Origin: Rhizopus sp. PT2906
Lineage: Eukaryota > Mucoromycota > Mucoromycetes > Mucorales > Rhizopodaceae
Length of the DNA stretch: 64,000 nt
NCBI GenBank assembly: GCA_025529335.1
Contig: JAMYHX010000147.1
Span: forward strand, 21,061 to 85,060
Reading direction: 5' to 3'
A program made the position numbers and the translations under genes. The notes under the pieces were generated by a model. It had not been told where the DNA came from, searched no databases, and worked only from the letters and a program-made list of their open reading frames with translations. Shown piece by piece: positions 1 to 11,569 of this stretch (the stretch's first letter is position 1; every line of letters begins with the position of its first letter).

Positions 1-961
1 TATCCCGGATCTGTTAAACTCACCGCACTTGATGGCTGACTGTTTGCCTCCCCTGGCAAGAGCTGGATAGGACGACCTGATTCGGGATCTTCTTCATATC
101 CAATCACAGTAAAGGGCATAGCATGGAGATATTCAAGCATCGCATAAGCATCCTCATCCTTGTCTTCTTCTACACATTCCATAAGGAAATTTATGGTTCT
201 CGACAGATAAGAATTCTCCTCCTCGGCAACACCATCATCGTCATTGTCATTGTCATTGTCATCGTCATCATCGCCATCATCCTCTTCTTCAATATAGCCA
301 TAAACAGGGATGCGATATTTGTCAAAGAGATCTTTCTTTATAGTCTTTTTCAATTTCTCGGTTTGGGCGGCTGTCAAAATATCGGCTTTTGCAATGATAG
401 GAATAACATTGGTTCGAGCACTAAGGACCTCCAGAATGAATCTGTCGACATCAGCTAAACCTTCGATGCTGGATGCTCCTAAAAAGTAAAGACAAGCATG
501 GATGTGTGTATCAAGTGCCTTGGCATCACGTCTAACTTTGGATTCCTAAATAATAAATAAGTAATGATCACTCGGAAACTTTTTTTTCCCCTTACTTCAG
601 CAAGAGTTCGAGCGAATTGATGGTCAACATACTTGGTAATGTACTTGAGTTGATCAGCCACAGTGGGACTAGAAGTAAGACCAGGTGTATCAATAAAAGT
701 CAACGCGATACGTTTGCCATCTTGTTCGATATGCATAGAGATAGTGTAGAGTTCTTCCGTTGATTGGACGGGGCCCTTAAGAGCCTTGTGCTTGGATTCC
801 TTGTAAGTGCCCTGGATCATGTCTTGCTTCAAGGCTTCACAAAAGGTGCGAATAAAGGATGTTTTGCCAAAGCCTGGCATACCAACAACCATAATGTTGA
901 GATAAGTGACATTGTCTTTCTTGGCGCGAACGTTTTGAGAGAGTTTTTGAGAATAGAGCAT
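1..961 (-). CDS. Divergent septin-family GTPase (3' end outside window)
   Basis: Septins are GTP-binding proteins that polymerise into filaments at the cortex and septa. Exon 1 is 961-596 and exon 2 runs from 545 off the window; the 50-bp intron (595-546) has clean GT..AG ends and joins in phase 0. Visible motifs are a P-loop GMPGFGKTS at residues 27-35, a G3 motif DTPG near residue 90, and in exon 2 the septin-type G4 motif AKAD following NVIPII. The G1 loop differs from the usual septin GESGLGKST. An acidic Asp/Glu/Asn run is encoded at about 241-300, an insertion I do not recall in core septins. The start is the first ATG, preceded by non-coding AT-rich sequence. The septin call is confident at family level; which septin group is not resolved. 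Confidence 0.8.
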
Positions 962-1446
962 TTTTAGAACAATGAGAGTAAAGAGAAAAAGAGATGAGTT
1001 ATAAGAACAGTTGCCCTCGTCTTTATATACTGCTTGTCTTTTTCATTCTGTCTTCATGGGCTTATTTTCATTTGTACTGGATATATTACTACTACTGTCT
1101 TTTAAAAGTGACCAAGGTCCTATCTTTCTAGCTCATTGTAAAGCAATCTTATCAACCAAAAGATATGTACACACATCGGAAATATAAGAGATGGACAATG
1201 AAAGTAAATATAGCCATAGACAATCAAAATGATTTATAAACGTCAATACATCTAGTGCCTATGCTTATATAATACAACAAAAAGAATGCAGATAGCTCAT
1301 AAAGAAGGGGGAAGGACAAGTCATACGGAGATTTTCTCCCCCTTTGTTTTTATTCTACCTTATTCTAAAAATAAATTCTGCACAATTGACAGTTCATACC
1401 AGAATTTAAACATGAATGACGTGAAATGTATCTATTTATAGCATCT
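962..1446. other. Intergenic, septin promoter and GNAT 3' flank
   Basis: This AT-rich stretch contains no coding region I can support. It holds the upstream region of the septin gene (minus strand, start 961) and the 3' flank of the acetyltransferase gene, which ends at 1447. Confidence 0.6.
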
Positions 1447-2007
1447 TCAGCTGCACAAGTTACGCATCCACATTCTGACATGAGGGGTCCCGTCTTCATC
1501 AAAAATGGCATCATCCCCTTCCTCAATAATAAATCCGAGCTTAGCATAAAACATACGTCGAGGATATTGTGCATGAAGCTTGATAGCTTGGTACCCGTTA
1601 CTTTTACAATATTCAATGAAATTCTTTACTAGCTTTTGACCAGCATAAAGCCCTCTAGCTTCAGAAAGAACAGCAAGACGTCCTAGTTTAGCAATATTGC
1701 CTTCAATCGGAATTAATCGAACAGTTCCGATATACACATCCTTTTCTATAGATCCATCATCGTTTTCTCTATCAGCAATAGCAGCCCAATGAGTAGAGAT
1801 CTCGTCTAGACGAGGTTCTTCTCTTTTTGGTTTGAGTGAGATAAAAGCTATTCCTATTTTTTTTTTTATAAAAAATTACCCGCCAATTTCTGTTTCCAAG
1901 GGGTACTTTTGTTCATGTACAAACACAGCGATGCGGACATCGAGTGCCTTCTTTTTTTCTTCTGGTGTTGTCAGTAATGAGATTCTCACGTTTGAGTAGG
2001 TTGGCAT
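1447..2007 (-). CDS. GNAT-family N-acetyltransferase
   Basis: Predicted acetyl-CoA-dependent N-acetyltransferase of the small ElaA/YitI-like GNAT type; the substrate is unknown. Exon 1 (2007-1880) gives the N-terminal strand and the VFVHEQKYPLETEI segment typical of this group. Exon 2 (1822-1447) carries the core: VYIGTVRLIP, the motif-A region LGRLAVLSEARGLYAGQKLV (acetyl-CoA pyrophosphate loop) and FYAKLGFI near the C-terminus. I place the intron at 1879-1823 (57 bp), which keeps frame; a nearer acceptor at 1854 would leave only 26 bp and shift the frame. A strong pyrimidine tract ending in TTAG lies just before the ATG, so a 5' leader intron is possible. The protein is about 167 residues, normal for the family. 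Confidence 0.75.
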
Positions 2008-2144
2008 TCTAAGTAAGAAAGAAAAAAGAAAAAAAAAGTCTATCTGTCCAATCAATGCCAAGTGTAACAATGAATAAAAGAAGTTCAAATTATTATGATG
2101 TGTAAGTGCGTTTATTTTCTGATTTCAAAAGAGAAAAGAATAAA

Positions 2145-3743
2145 TCATTGATTTTTAACATTGTACTTCTTTTCAGTCTGCTGTTTTGTGATCTTTAGAA
2201 CCAATGCAGCCTTGACCTTGTCAGTTAAATTCAGTGCATGCTTGATATTGAATTCCTCAACAGCCCTAAAAACGTTGTCATCAAAGCCTATATGAAGTTC
2301 AGCGATTTCACCAGAAGGAGATTTGACTTTAAACTTTATTTGATGTCTCTTTGCCATCTGATTTTCACGAGTTTCGACAGGAGAACCACTCGTACGGTCG
2401 TTCTGAGCCTGTTGATTAAGAACCCGACCAATTTCCTCGCGTACTCTCTCTGATGCATTTAGATTATCAAGAATAGAAACTGGATGATGAACAGGTCTCT
2501 CTTCGCCTGTTGAAGTCTTAGACAGATCAAATGCCATTTGAATTACCTTCTGTGGACTATTAGAGTCTATCTCGTCTCTTATACGCCTTTGATACGTAAC
2601 AAGTGAGTGTTCTTGAAAGTCAAATGATGGTCCCCAACCTCCAAGTTCGACACTTTGAAAAGGAACTGTCGGTTGTTCAAGAGGCTCTTCAAAAGGAAAA
2701 TCAAAGTTTTTAGTAGAAGGCTCAGATACTTGATTCAACTCAGTAGAGTGGCCATATTCAGTTGGCGGTTGCCAGTTTTCAGGAACGCTTGAATTAGAAG
2801 CCGTCTGTTGTTCAACAGCATGAGTGGGTACACGATCAGATGCTTGATTCAAAGGATAAGGCGGATCTTCATTAAGTAAGTCACGCCAAGGGGGAGCCCT
2901 ATATGCGTCATTTTCATTTCCCCAAATCGCGTTTGTTGTCGCGTCTTTTTGGTTTTCACATGACGCATTTCTTTCTGTAGACAAAGGTTCACTTGAAGGT
3001 ACAGCCATGGTGTTGAATCGAGCACTAAGGTTTTCTATCTCATTTTCAGCAGATACAGCCTTTTCTTGCACAAGAGGTGTGGTTTCCCATGGAGGCTGCA
3101 ATATAAAAGTGGAATCTTCATTTGCAGTGTTCATTGGGGCTTGTTCAGTGAAAGAAGCATTCTGAGGAACAGTGAATGCTTGATCAGCCTTGGACTGGTA
3201 CTCATCTCTTCTTTCAGCAATATACATATCAGATCTTGATAGTCTTACAGGATAGCCACTAGAGGGACCAGAAATAGCTGCAGCCGTAGCCTGATCAGTA
3301 ATATCAGTCGTTCCCCACATGGATGATTCAGCGTTTTCCTGTCCCCATATTGGTTTACAGAGTTGAGAATTAGAAACACTTGCTGACATTTTAGACGCAT
3401 TTCCTGCTGTTGATGCTGACCTATTAGGTTCACTTGAATATGGCAAGATTACAGATGGTTGAACGGAGGCGATAAATGAGGTTTGTGGTTCATTACCACT
3501 ACTTCTTCTGCTTGCATATCTTTGAGAGGATCTTGGAGGCCTTGGAGAGGAACCATACTCAGAATTTCTGTACTTTTTTACAATAAAATCTTTTTCAGGT
3601 TCCAAATGATTATAGTCTGTTTTCCATATAGAAGATGTACTAGCTCTATCGGGAGGGACATGCTTTCTAAGAAGGGGATGATCTGGATCCAAATGACTCA
3701 TGTCTTCAGGCTTATTATGAGTAGACTGATTCTTGATAAACAT
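2145..3743 (-). CDS. Low-complexity protein of unknown function
   Basis: A single long open frame of about 532 residues if it starts at the ATG at 3743 (MFIKNQ). The frame is open back to 3836, but that extension is encoded by a pyrimidine-rich leader and gives a spurious hydrophobic stretch, so I prefer the later start. The middle is rich in Ser, Thr, Pro, Asn, Gln and Glu with repeated short Trp-containing motifs (WGTTD, WGNEN, WGQEN, PPW). The last 80 residues (from about KRHQIKFKVKSPSGE) look folded and could be a ubiquitin-like/PB1-type beta-grasp, ending in a basic tail. I do not recognise the family. Composition suggests a disordered scaffold or regulatory protein. Confidence 0.6.
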   Translation of the reverse strand: MFIKNQSTHNKPEDMSHLDPDHPLLRKHVPPDRASTSSIWKTDYNHLEPEKDFIVKKYRNSEYGSSPRPPRSSQRYASRRSSGNEPQTSFIASVQPSVILPYSSEPNRSASTAGNASKMSASVSNSQLCKPIWGQENAESSMWGTTDITDQATAAAISGPSSGYPVRLSRSDMYIAERRDEYQSKADQAFTVPQNASFTEQAPMNTANEDSTFILQPPWETTPLVQEKAVSAENEIENLSARFNTMAVPSSEPLSTERNASCENQKDATTNAIWGNENDAYRAPPWRDLLNEDPPYPLNQASDRVPTHAVEQQTASNSSVPENWQPPTEYGHSTELNQVSEPSTKNFDFPFEEPLEQPTVPFQSVELGGWGPSFDFQEHSLVTYQRRIRDEIDSNSPQKVIQMAFDLSKTSTGEERPVHHPVSILDNLNASERVREEIGRVLNQQAQNDRTSGSPVETRENQMAKRHQIKFKVKSPSGEIAELHIGFDDNVFRAVEEFNIKHALNLTDKVKAALVLKITKQQTEKKYNVKNQ

Positions 3744-3836
3744 AACGTTTGACCACTTCCAAATTAAATCAATGACAAAAAAAAGGGGGAAAGAAAGGGA
3801 AAAAAGGACTCTTTTAATGACAACAATGATTACCAT

Positions 3837-5200
3837 AAACTATTCCTACACTGATAAATAATCAGAATAGCAGTCTCTACCTCTCTCTCTCTTTTTTTTT
3901 TTTAATCTTTCCCTTTTTGACGATCTCATTATTCAACATATGACAAGACTAGTTTATGCTGAACATTAGAATCCTTACATTGCTATATGGCAATCTTCAA
4001 GCTGTACAAGTGTATATCTGTGTGTTTCTGTTGGTATGTCACTTTATAAATTCATTGTCGTGTTATGATGTTGACAATGCCCAGTCAATTCCATAATAAA
4101 AGTTATTAATGAGTGAATATATTAAATATCATTTAAATTGACAATCGATATACTAGATCACATTGTCAGATAAAGTGTTGCCTGAAAAAAAAAAAAAAAA
4201 AAAAAACTGCATGAAAATTAATGTAACCTTTTGATCCCTCCCCTCCCTTTACAGATGCTGCTCCGCTTGATTTCTAACCCAGGCACTCCCCTTTTCAGAG
4301 TAACGATGAATACCCACAAAAATTTAGTAGTGAAATAGGTGACAAAAAATATGACAGTTACACTAGTTCTTTGTGTTTTTTTTTTTTATTTTATATATAT
4401 ATATGACCTTGTTGATTGTTGTATTCGTATTTCTTTGTGGGTTTTTATTAAGAATTTTTACAAAGATTAGAAAAAGTAAGCAATTATTCTTAACAGTGAA
4501 CAAAGCTGTCTAATGATGTGTGACTGACCTTTTTCTTTATTACTTTGTGTTTTGTTGTTATGGTGTTTCATCGTCTTCACATAAATACACATTATCCATT
4601 TTAGTAGTTACAAAATAAATGTTAATACTTCGATCAGCCTATTACAGATTACTGCGTCTTTATACTGCGTCGCCTATGTCTCGTGGTTTGTACTAGCCGC
4701 AGTAATCTTCAAGAACACATAAATATTTCATTATGCTTTATCCAATAAAGGATTATTCTCTTATTATCATTCTACTATTCTATTCTTATTCCTAATTGGA
4801 AATCCTCTGATGTTCCAATTTTTGAGCCTATTCTTATTTTATTCGTAACCTGCAAATATTACAAAGCTTGCCCCTATTCTGAGTAGCTTTAAAGTTAGCA
4901 GTCATATCGAATATTGAAAAGCACTTTGATACAAGGTACAATCAACCTATTGTAAACAATGGATAATCGCGAAATTAATAGAAACATAGTGTTTGCATTA
5001 AATAAAAAGTCTTGTTTATGAAATTGTTGTCAGCTTGATGTTTACTTGATATTTTTACAGTTAATCAATAAAGTCACGATGTTTTCAAAACCATTGTAGA
5101 TGCCGAATGTTTCCCAGAATCAAATTGTGCTATCTTCTTTTGCTCAAATAATAAAGGTATGTGCAATTGATAGATGCTTAAAGGTCAAGAAGCTTAATTT
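3837..5200. other. Intergenic, AT-rich, no gene seen
   Basis: About 1.4 kb without a supportable gene. It contains homopolymer runs (poly-A near 4183-4206, poly-T near 4377-4388), and a 10-bp inverted repeat (GATTACTGCG at 4647-4656 against CGCAGTAATC at 4698-4707) with a 41-nt loop. It lies between the low-complexity gene and the Fanzor remnant. Confidence 0.5.
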
Positions 5201-5211
5201 TCGATAGTAAC

Positions 5212-8200
5212 ATGTCTAATTTTAAAACAAAACAAAAAAGCAAGTTCACAGCGTTTACTTATACATCTGCTCCAGTACTTGATAAACAAAAGCTGGCTGA
5301 GGAAGAACCACCAATTACCAAACAAACAAAGATTTATCACAATAACGATCCACAATACAGAAAATACTTTGATGATTCTATGCGAAACTTTCTTAATAAC
5401 AGTATTATTAACATAATACAAAAAAAGAACATCATTAGAAAATGAGTTAAGAAAGCTTCAAGAGAAGCTTGAAGAATCTATAAGTTTTCCAAGGGAAATA
5501 ACGTCAATGGCAGCAGATTTAGCAGGCCTGGAAAGAAGTGTAATGACTGATTACATGGAAAAGAATGGCGAAAAAAAAGAAATCATCTGCTGTAGGTAGA
5601 CTTTGTGAAAGAAAAATTTTAAAACTACTGCAGAAAATCTGAAAGGAACCTGGTTTTTCCACGAGAAGCATCATCATCGAAAGCGGAATCAGCTGCCACC
5701 CCAAAAGAATGTGAATAGAGAACTTGCTCTATATCATTAAAAAAAATAACAAGACCTGTCTACAGACATTGCAGATATAGTAAACAATAAATTGAAAGAA
5801 TCCATGCTCAAATTAAGCGTCTATCGCTGTAGATTTTTTTCAATTATACAAATGATGGCCTTGATAATAAAAAACTATGCTTTTGTAACAAACAATGACT
5901 AAATGGTGCTACAAGAGACGCAAGGATATGACATCCGAAAACTACTGCCGGTAAAATTTGTTGAACAAAATCAGATGACGCCAATATTGTCAGCTTTGTC
6001 TCTGTCAACCGAAGCAAAAGAGCATCATGCATAAGAACTTGCTTTGCTTTTACAGAGCAACACCTACATTTGATGTAGTCTTATTACTTTGAAGTGAATG
6101 GCCCAAACCAAAAAAAAAACCTGGAAAAAACACCTTGTTGAAAAATGCTATGTTCAAAGAATTAAACATTACAAAAGGCTCATATCATCAGAAAGAACTC
6201 CACAATGAGGAAATGTCGATAGCTTTGACTTTTATAATCACAAACATCAAGAATATGTGGAGTGATAACACCATATTTAAAAAACTTCTAGATCATCTTT
6301 TGAATGTTTTATTAAAATTACACTTGGCTGAAAACATGGCTGCAGAATACAGCGAATATATCAAAAATATTAAAGAGAAATCAAAATCGACAACAGTGGC
6401 AACATCATCAGTAAGCAACTCTTTTTCTACAATTGACCACAAACGATACATTCTTCGCTCAGAATACAAAAAGCTCAATAAATTAGAGCGTGAATTAGAG
6501 AGTCTTGATGATGAAAATAAAAGTCAACGTTATGAAAGAAGAATAACACGAGGTCATAACAGGATAACTTATCTCAAAAGTTTACCAAAGAAAACAGTCT
6601 CGGTGGGTTTTCGTACAAATACAAAGGGAATAGAAAATTAATTACTTATCTATGTAGTCTGATACTAGTGATGTAGCAGCGAATAAAGCTAGCAAGAAAT
6701 ATAAAGATGATGCCAGTAGAATCCGTCTGTCTTGTTTACAATCAGTTGCAAAGCATCTTCTTTTTTCATCTTGCACAGACATCACTAGAGACGACATTCA
6801 ACGGGAGCTACCAGATATCACTGAAAAAGAGGTACAAACACTGATGTTAATAGCTCAAACATTATAGCCTTACACCCCTGATAAACAAAACCGCTTTGTT
6901 GTAGCATTCCAAATTCCTCTTTGTATCCTTGCAAACGACATTCTACGAGCGACAGGATATGCAAAATTTACTCATCAGCTCTTTCCTCTACCACATCTCT
7001 CGTATTTGAACGCCTTACAATTCAATGCGCCATCAGGTCCGGATGCATTGCTTATCTTTGATTTTAACCAAAAGGCAATCGATTCGATCGAGTATGCTCG
7101 ATCTAACAAAGACGCAGTATTCTGTTCCATCTTTGATATGAACGAAATCACAAATATCTGCAATTCATATAGATTGAAATTCGTCCACAACATACAGATT
7201 CTACCAGGGTTAAAGACCGCAAGAATTCTAGGAACTACAACAAAAGAACATTCTGACCTTTCATTGAAGAAATCACTCTCGTATACGCAGAGGATAGTCC
7301 AAGACCCGAATATCGTAGAACAACATCAAAAGGGGCTTGCCATTTTACAAGCCGAAATCATTGATTCACAGCAAGAGCTTAACAAAGCCCAAGCTACACT
7401 AGAAAAGCTGCGAAAATCTGATCAGGGAGTTATCCTTGGTGCCAAGACCAAGCAACTTAAAGATAGATTTAAATCTCTGCTGACGAGAGATGAACGGGAA
7501 AGTACGTGGCACGATATGAAGTGCTTGAAAGAGGAACGAAATCATCATCGCATAGAGATAATCAATTGTCGCAGGCTTGTATCAAGCTTAAAACAGGACT
7601 TATATCGCAAAAGAATGGCTGTTCGATTTGATAAGGCGATTCAGGAACAAGTGAAAAGAAGTGGACAAGAAAAAAAATGATCCAATCAAAATCAACTACC
7701 AAGCAACTGGTGTCTTCAATGCTACAAATTGCCTGATTGATGGCGCGAACGATTTCACTTTCTCCGTTACTGATAATGGATTAGTAAACTTGTCGACAAG
7801 CGTGCCTTTCACTTCTCAATGGTTCCAATTCCATATTCAACTGTGCAATCGTTATCACGTCTTGCAAGAACCTGACTTTGATATAAAAGATGAAGAAACA
7901 GCTTTCTTGAACTTGCCACAGTCAAAAACCATCAATGCGAATGAGATTGATATAAATTGTATGCACCGGAAGAATAGAAAGCATCTAGAGCGGTTATAGA
8001 AAAGGACATCTCAGGGAGAAGAAGCTTCTACTTTAGAAGCCAAGTTGGAGGAAGCATCCTTATCAGCTAGCAACAATGTTGAGGAATTTCAGCAGAATTA
8101 TCGTGTTCATGAGGATTGTTCGAAAAAGTTGAGAAGCTTTTATAGCAGTTCAAACAGAGTCAACAGATTACGAAGCCTCGAGATCCAGAAAAAAAAGTAT

Positions 8201-8753
8201 TTGGATAACAGCAGAAGAGCGAAAGTTCTTGACCAAAGCTAACACTGGTGCTGATAAAAAGCAGACGCTTATGTTCATTGGGGATCGTGGCACTGGTGTC
8301 GGATCACGTATCAAAGGGTTTCGCAAATACGGAGGTAGGTGGAAGGAGCAGCTGCGTGGTAAACATGTCACTGTATGCATCACGAATGAACATATGACAT
8401 CACAAACATGTATATATTGCTACCAGGAGCTTTGCCATCCAAAAGCTATACTGACAAAGAAGAATAAGCAAGTGTTACAAGAAAACAGGAGCGCCTTAAT
8501 GTGCATGAATCCAAAATGTGTTGCTGTGAAGTCTGGGAAATCAACCAAGTCTCGAGATGCGCTGTCTTCGCTAGCAATCGGTTTGTCTGGTTTGACCCAG
8601 TGTTTGATAGGCTCTCCTCTTCCACCATTTGCCCAATCTCAAATCAGTCAATTCAACACTGATATATTCAACAAACTTTCATGGTCCTTCGTTCCTGTAA
8701 GAGATCACTTGACGAGCATGGTGTGCTCATACGATAGTAAGATTCATTTTTAA
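5212..8753 (+). pseudogene. Degenerate Fanzor (eukaryotic TnpB-like) element
   Basis: Remains of a large gene for a Fanzor-type RNA-guided DNA nuclease. The C-terminal block (8229-8753) has the hallmark layout of TnpB/Fanzor: TSQTCIYC (first zinc-ribbon pair), then LMCMNPKC (second pair), then SRDALSSLAIG, whose Asp (codon 8556-8558) matches the RuvC-III Asp. A likely RuvC-I site, VTDNG (Asp codon 7772-7774), lies in the block 7661-7999. A helical block runs from about 6660 to 7680, and further N-terminal blocks are at 5212-5445 and 6135-6641. The gene is broken: several stops between 5446 and 6134, a TAA at 6639-6641, an in-frame TAG at 6865-6867, a frame change near 7678, a TAG at 7997-7999, and another frame change near 8200-8245. 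I did not assign the RuvC-II Glu, which is known to be rearranged in Fanzors. No clear terminal repeats or target-site duplication were found. The family call rests on the C-terminal motif; the N-terminal blocks are joined to it by position and strand only. Confidence 0.7.
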
Positions 8754-9573
8754 GCTTCATTCGATATTCTAATTTGGTCTTTCTTATAAGTCGTTCCTTG
8801 TGAAGGGTAATGATCTTTTAAATTTGCAATAATTATGTGACTTGCATTTATTCCTGCACACTTAAGCTTTTCGTCCCTTTTCAAGCTTTATTGAAAAGGA
8901 AGAATGGTTACTTGATATAGCATTAACTCAGTAACAGATCTGATATCAGTAGCATCAAGAGTATATAATAAAGCAAATAGACATTACCCTGAATATTACA
9001 TAAACAAAGACTGCACAGCCTCATCGTCTGGGCAAGAAAGAGAAAAAGGGAAGAGACTGCAGCCACATACAATTGAGTTTATCAGTTATTGTGATACAAG
9101 CGCGTAGTTCTCTGCTTCATGTCAATTAATAGCCATTATGAAGTTAATTGAAATGGTTGATTAAAGAGAATCAGTATCATGAAACTGTGCAAATAAGAAA
9201 TAAGATCTGAATTATAATCGATTGTTAATATCTCATTTCAAGGGTCTAGAAGAGAAGGGGGGGCATACTTATCAGAAACATATCCAACCTTTGTTCAAAT
9301 AATTTTTTTATTCCCATAGTAACCCTTTTCCTTGAAAGTAAGAGAAGTCTTTTATTAATAGTAGCACCGTATTTTTGTTTGGCTGAAGCAAAAAGAAAGT
9401 GAAAAAAAGGGCCATTAGTGTAACCAGAAAGAGGCGAAGAGGCAAAGTCAGTTGATACTGTGTATTTTTAGAACCGATCAAAAAACATAGAAATATAAAA
9501 GAGAGACCAAGGGAAATGTCGAATCCGAATAATAGGCTTTTTTTTTCCTTTTTCTTTTCTTTATTTATTAAAC
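8754..9573. other. Intergenic; contains a 9-bp hairpin
   Basis: Non-coding flank between the Fanzor remnant and the GT49 gene. It contains a perfect hairpin (CCTTTTCAA at 8876-8884, loop GCTTTA, TTGAAAAGG at 8891-8899). The 3' part is the GT49 promoter, with an AT-rich run and a pyrimidine tract (about 9537-9570) directly before the ATG. Confidence 0.5.
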
Positions 9574-10934
9574 ATGAGTACCGATTCAATGGCTCGCAAG
9601 AATTACAAATGGTTAAGCATTCTGTTATTTATATCAAGCATAGCTTTACTGTCAACCTACTATACAACACCCAGTACATCAAGTTACTCTTATTATAGAC
9701 GAGCCGTATTTTATAGAGATGATTCTGAATTAGAAACAACCAATACATCTGTGATGAGTTGGACAGATGGCAATGGTAAAACTTGTATATAGTAAGGTTG
9801 ATCTCGTATTGATCTCTATTTATTGTAGGTGCCGTTCATCAATTGCCGATAGAAACTTTCTTTTCTAAATCATTCTCTTATTCTGGGCAGTCCAAGATTA
9901 TCCCATACTACCATAAAGCTGAAATGAACCTGGAGTCCAAAGATATCACTATCGTTACCTTGGTCACCAGGAACAGAATACCCAATTTAGCAAGATTGGC
10001 AAAAAAATATAAAGGTATATATTTACTTTTATAGAAATGAAGGAACAGGAACTAATCTTATCTATTAGGTCCTATATCTACTACAATTCATATATCAGAT
10101 GATGAAGAAGGCGAGTACACTTTGGAAATCTTGGAGCAAACCATGGAAAAGAGTCCAGATATGCGTAAATATGTGGATGTCCATATCGTACGTGATAAGT
10201 TTGACAGAGAACTTAACCTGTGGAGAAATGTGGCCAAGTTGTTTGCAAGAACGGATTATGTACTACTACTTGATATCGATTTTTACCCTTGTACAGATAT
10301 AAGGAATAACGTTTTGAATAATCCCAAAGCCATGTCCCTGCTTGAATCCGGTGAGGCTGCGCTAGTGATTCCTGCCTTTGAATTTTCAAAACAAGAAGAT
10401 GGCTTGGATTACCGCACATTTCCCAAGAATAAGCCTGATCTCATAAAAGCCTACCAGGACAAAAAGATTGAAATGTTTCACTCATTCTGGTTACCTGGTC
10501 ATGCTCCTACAGATTACGACCGCTGGACTTCTGTTGATGATGACACCATCTATGAAGTGACTACCTACCAGCACTCTTATGAGCCATATGTTATCTATAA
10601 GAATCAAGGATCTCCCTGGTGCGATGAACGGTTCGCTGGCTATGGAAGCAACAAGGCTGCATGTCTCTATGAACTCTATATCTCTGGCGTGGATTATTAT
10701 GTCTTACCAAATGACTTTATCATTCATCAAACACACGCATACCCTGATGAAGCAAGACAAGTGGAAAGATATTATAATAGAAGACTGTATACACAATTTA
10801 GGGAAGAATTATGTATTCGATTAGCACGTAGATTCATCTCTCAAAAGAAGTGGGATGATCCTATATCAGATAACTTGCGTAGAGAGTGTGCCTCTATTAA
10901 ACCATTCCAAAGAGCCATTGCGAGATTCATGTAA
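9574..10934 (+). CDS. GT49-type (LARGE-like) glycosyltransferase, type II membrane
   Basis: Predicted Golgi or ER glycosyltransferase of the LARGE C-terminal-domain type (GT49, Glyco_transf_49). Exons 9574-9775, 9829-10014 and 10069-10934 join with phase-1 junctions that create Gly codons; introns are 53 and 54 bp, the second with a clear ACTAAT branch site. The protein (about 417 residues) has a short cytosolic N-terminus, one signal-anchor helix at about residues 14-31, then a lumenal catalytic domain. The metal-binding DxD is VLLLDIDFYP. ITIVTLVTRNRI opens the Rossmann-like fold, and HAPTDYDRW and GSPWCDERFAGYGSNKA are further family-type blocks. The acceptor glycan is unknown; in fungi this family is not tied to dystroglycan. 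Confidence 0.85.
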
Positions 10935-11560
10935 CATTTTATTCACTTTCTTTGGCTTATATATTTGCTTGTACATTACCATCTTTTTTTTTCTTTCATT
11001 CTTTTTTTTTTCTCTTTACATACATAATAATAAACATTTATACAAAAATGGCAATTTAAACTCTTACCAAATATATATAAGCCCAAAACTCCTGAAATAT
11101 AGATTTTAAGCCAAATGTGGTAAAGTGGACATCACTAGGCGTACATGTCTTTGTCAAATGCCACTTTATTTCTCTATTGTGTTGCAAATAGAAAAAGACA
11201 GCCAAAAATGGAGGATTAGAATCCTTTTTTTTTTTTTTAAACAATCAACTAGCATTTTGAGACAATACAGCTAGGGTCTTTTTTTTTCTATCTGTGCACT
11301 GAGCGGAACTACTACTAGTGTAGCTGCCTTGGACTATGTTAACCATGAGGATGCTCGCTTAACTTTCTGTTATGAAACACAGTTTATTGATTGAGAAAAT
11401 ACTTTGTGAGATTAGGGCTTAGTAGCACCCAATTTAGTAAAATGGTTATCGTTACACACATCGTGCTGCGTTGTGACAGGAGATTAAAGTCGTGCCAGAC
11501 AGAAATCAGTGTTGCACTGGTCCAAGAATGAATGCTGTCCCTGATCCCAAAAGAGCTTTT
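10935..11560. other. Intergenic, no gene seen
   Basis: The first part is the 3' region of the glycosyltransferase (T-rich, ATAATAAACATT polyadenylation-like signal near 11025-11038). The rest is AT-rich, with T-runs near 11226-11240 and 11279-11288. No supportable reading frame. Confidence 0.5.
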
Positions 11561-11569
11561 CTTAGCCTT

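Noticed and set aside
123..458. Plus-strand frame with a Val/Ile repeat
   Set aside because: Antisense of the acidic run in the septin gene, which has motif and splice support.
1854..1879. 26-bp intron in the GNAT gene
   Set aside because: Too short and out of frame; the acceptor at 1823 gives a normal 57-bp intron and restores the frame.
3744..3836. N-terminal hydrophobic extension of the low-complexity protein as a signal peptide
   Set aside because: It is encoded by a pyrimidine-rich leader typical of 5' UTRs here, and the ATG at 3743 is a better start.
4647..4707. 10-bp inverted repeat GATTACTGCG/CGCAGTAATC, considered as a tRNA or terminator
   Set aside because: No tRNA cloverleaf or A/B box fits, and the 41-nt loop with a 10-bp stem is within chance for AT-rich DNA.
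9308..9589. 93-residue minus-strand frame before the GT49 gene
   Set aside because: Overlaps the GT49 promoter and start; Leu/Phe/Lys-rich translation of poly-T/poly-A tracts.
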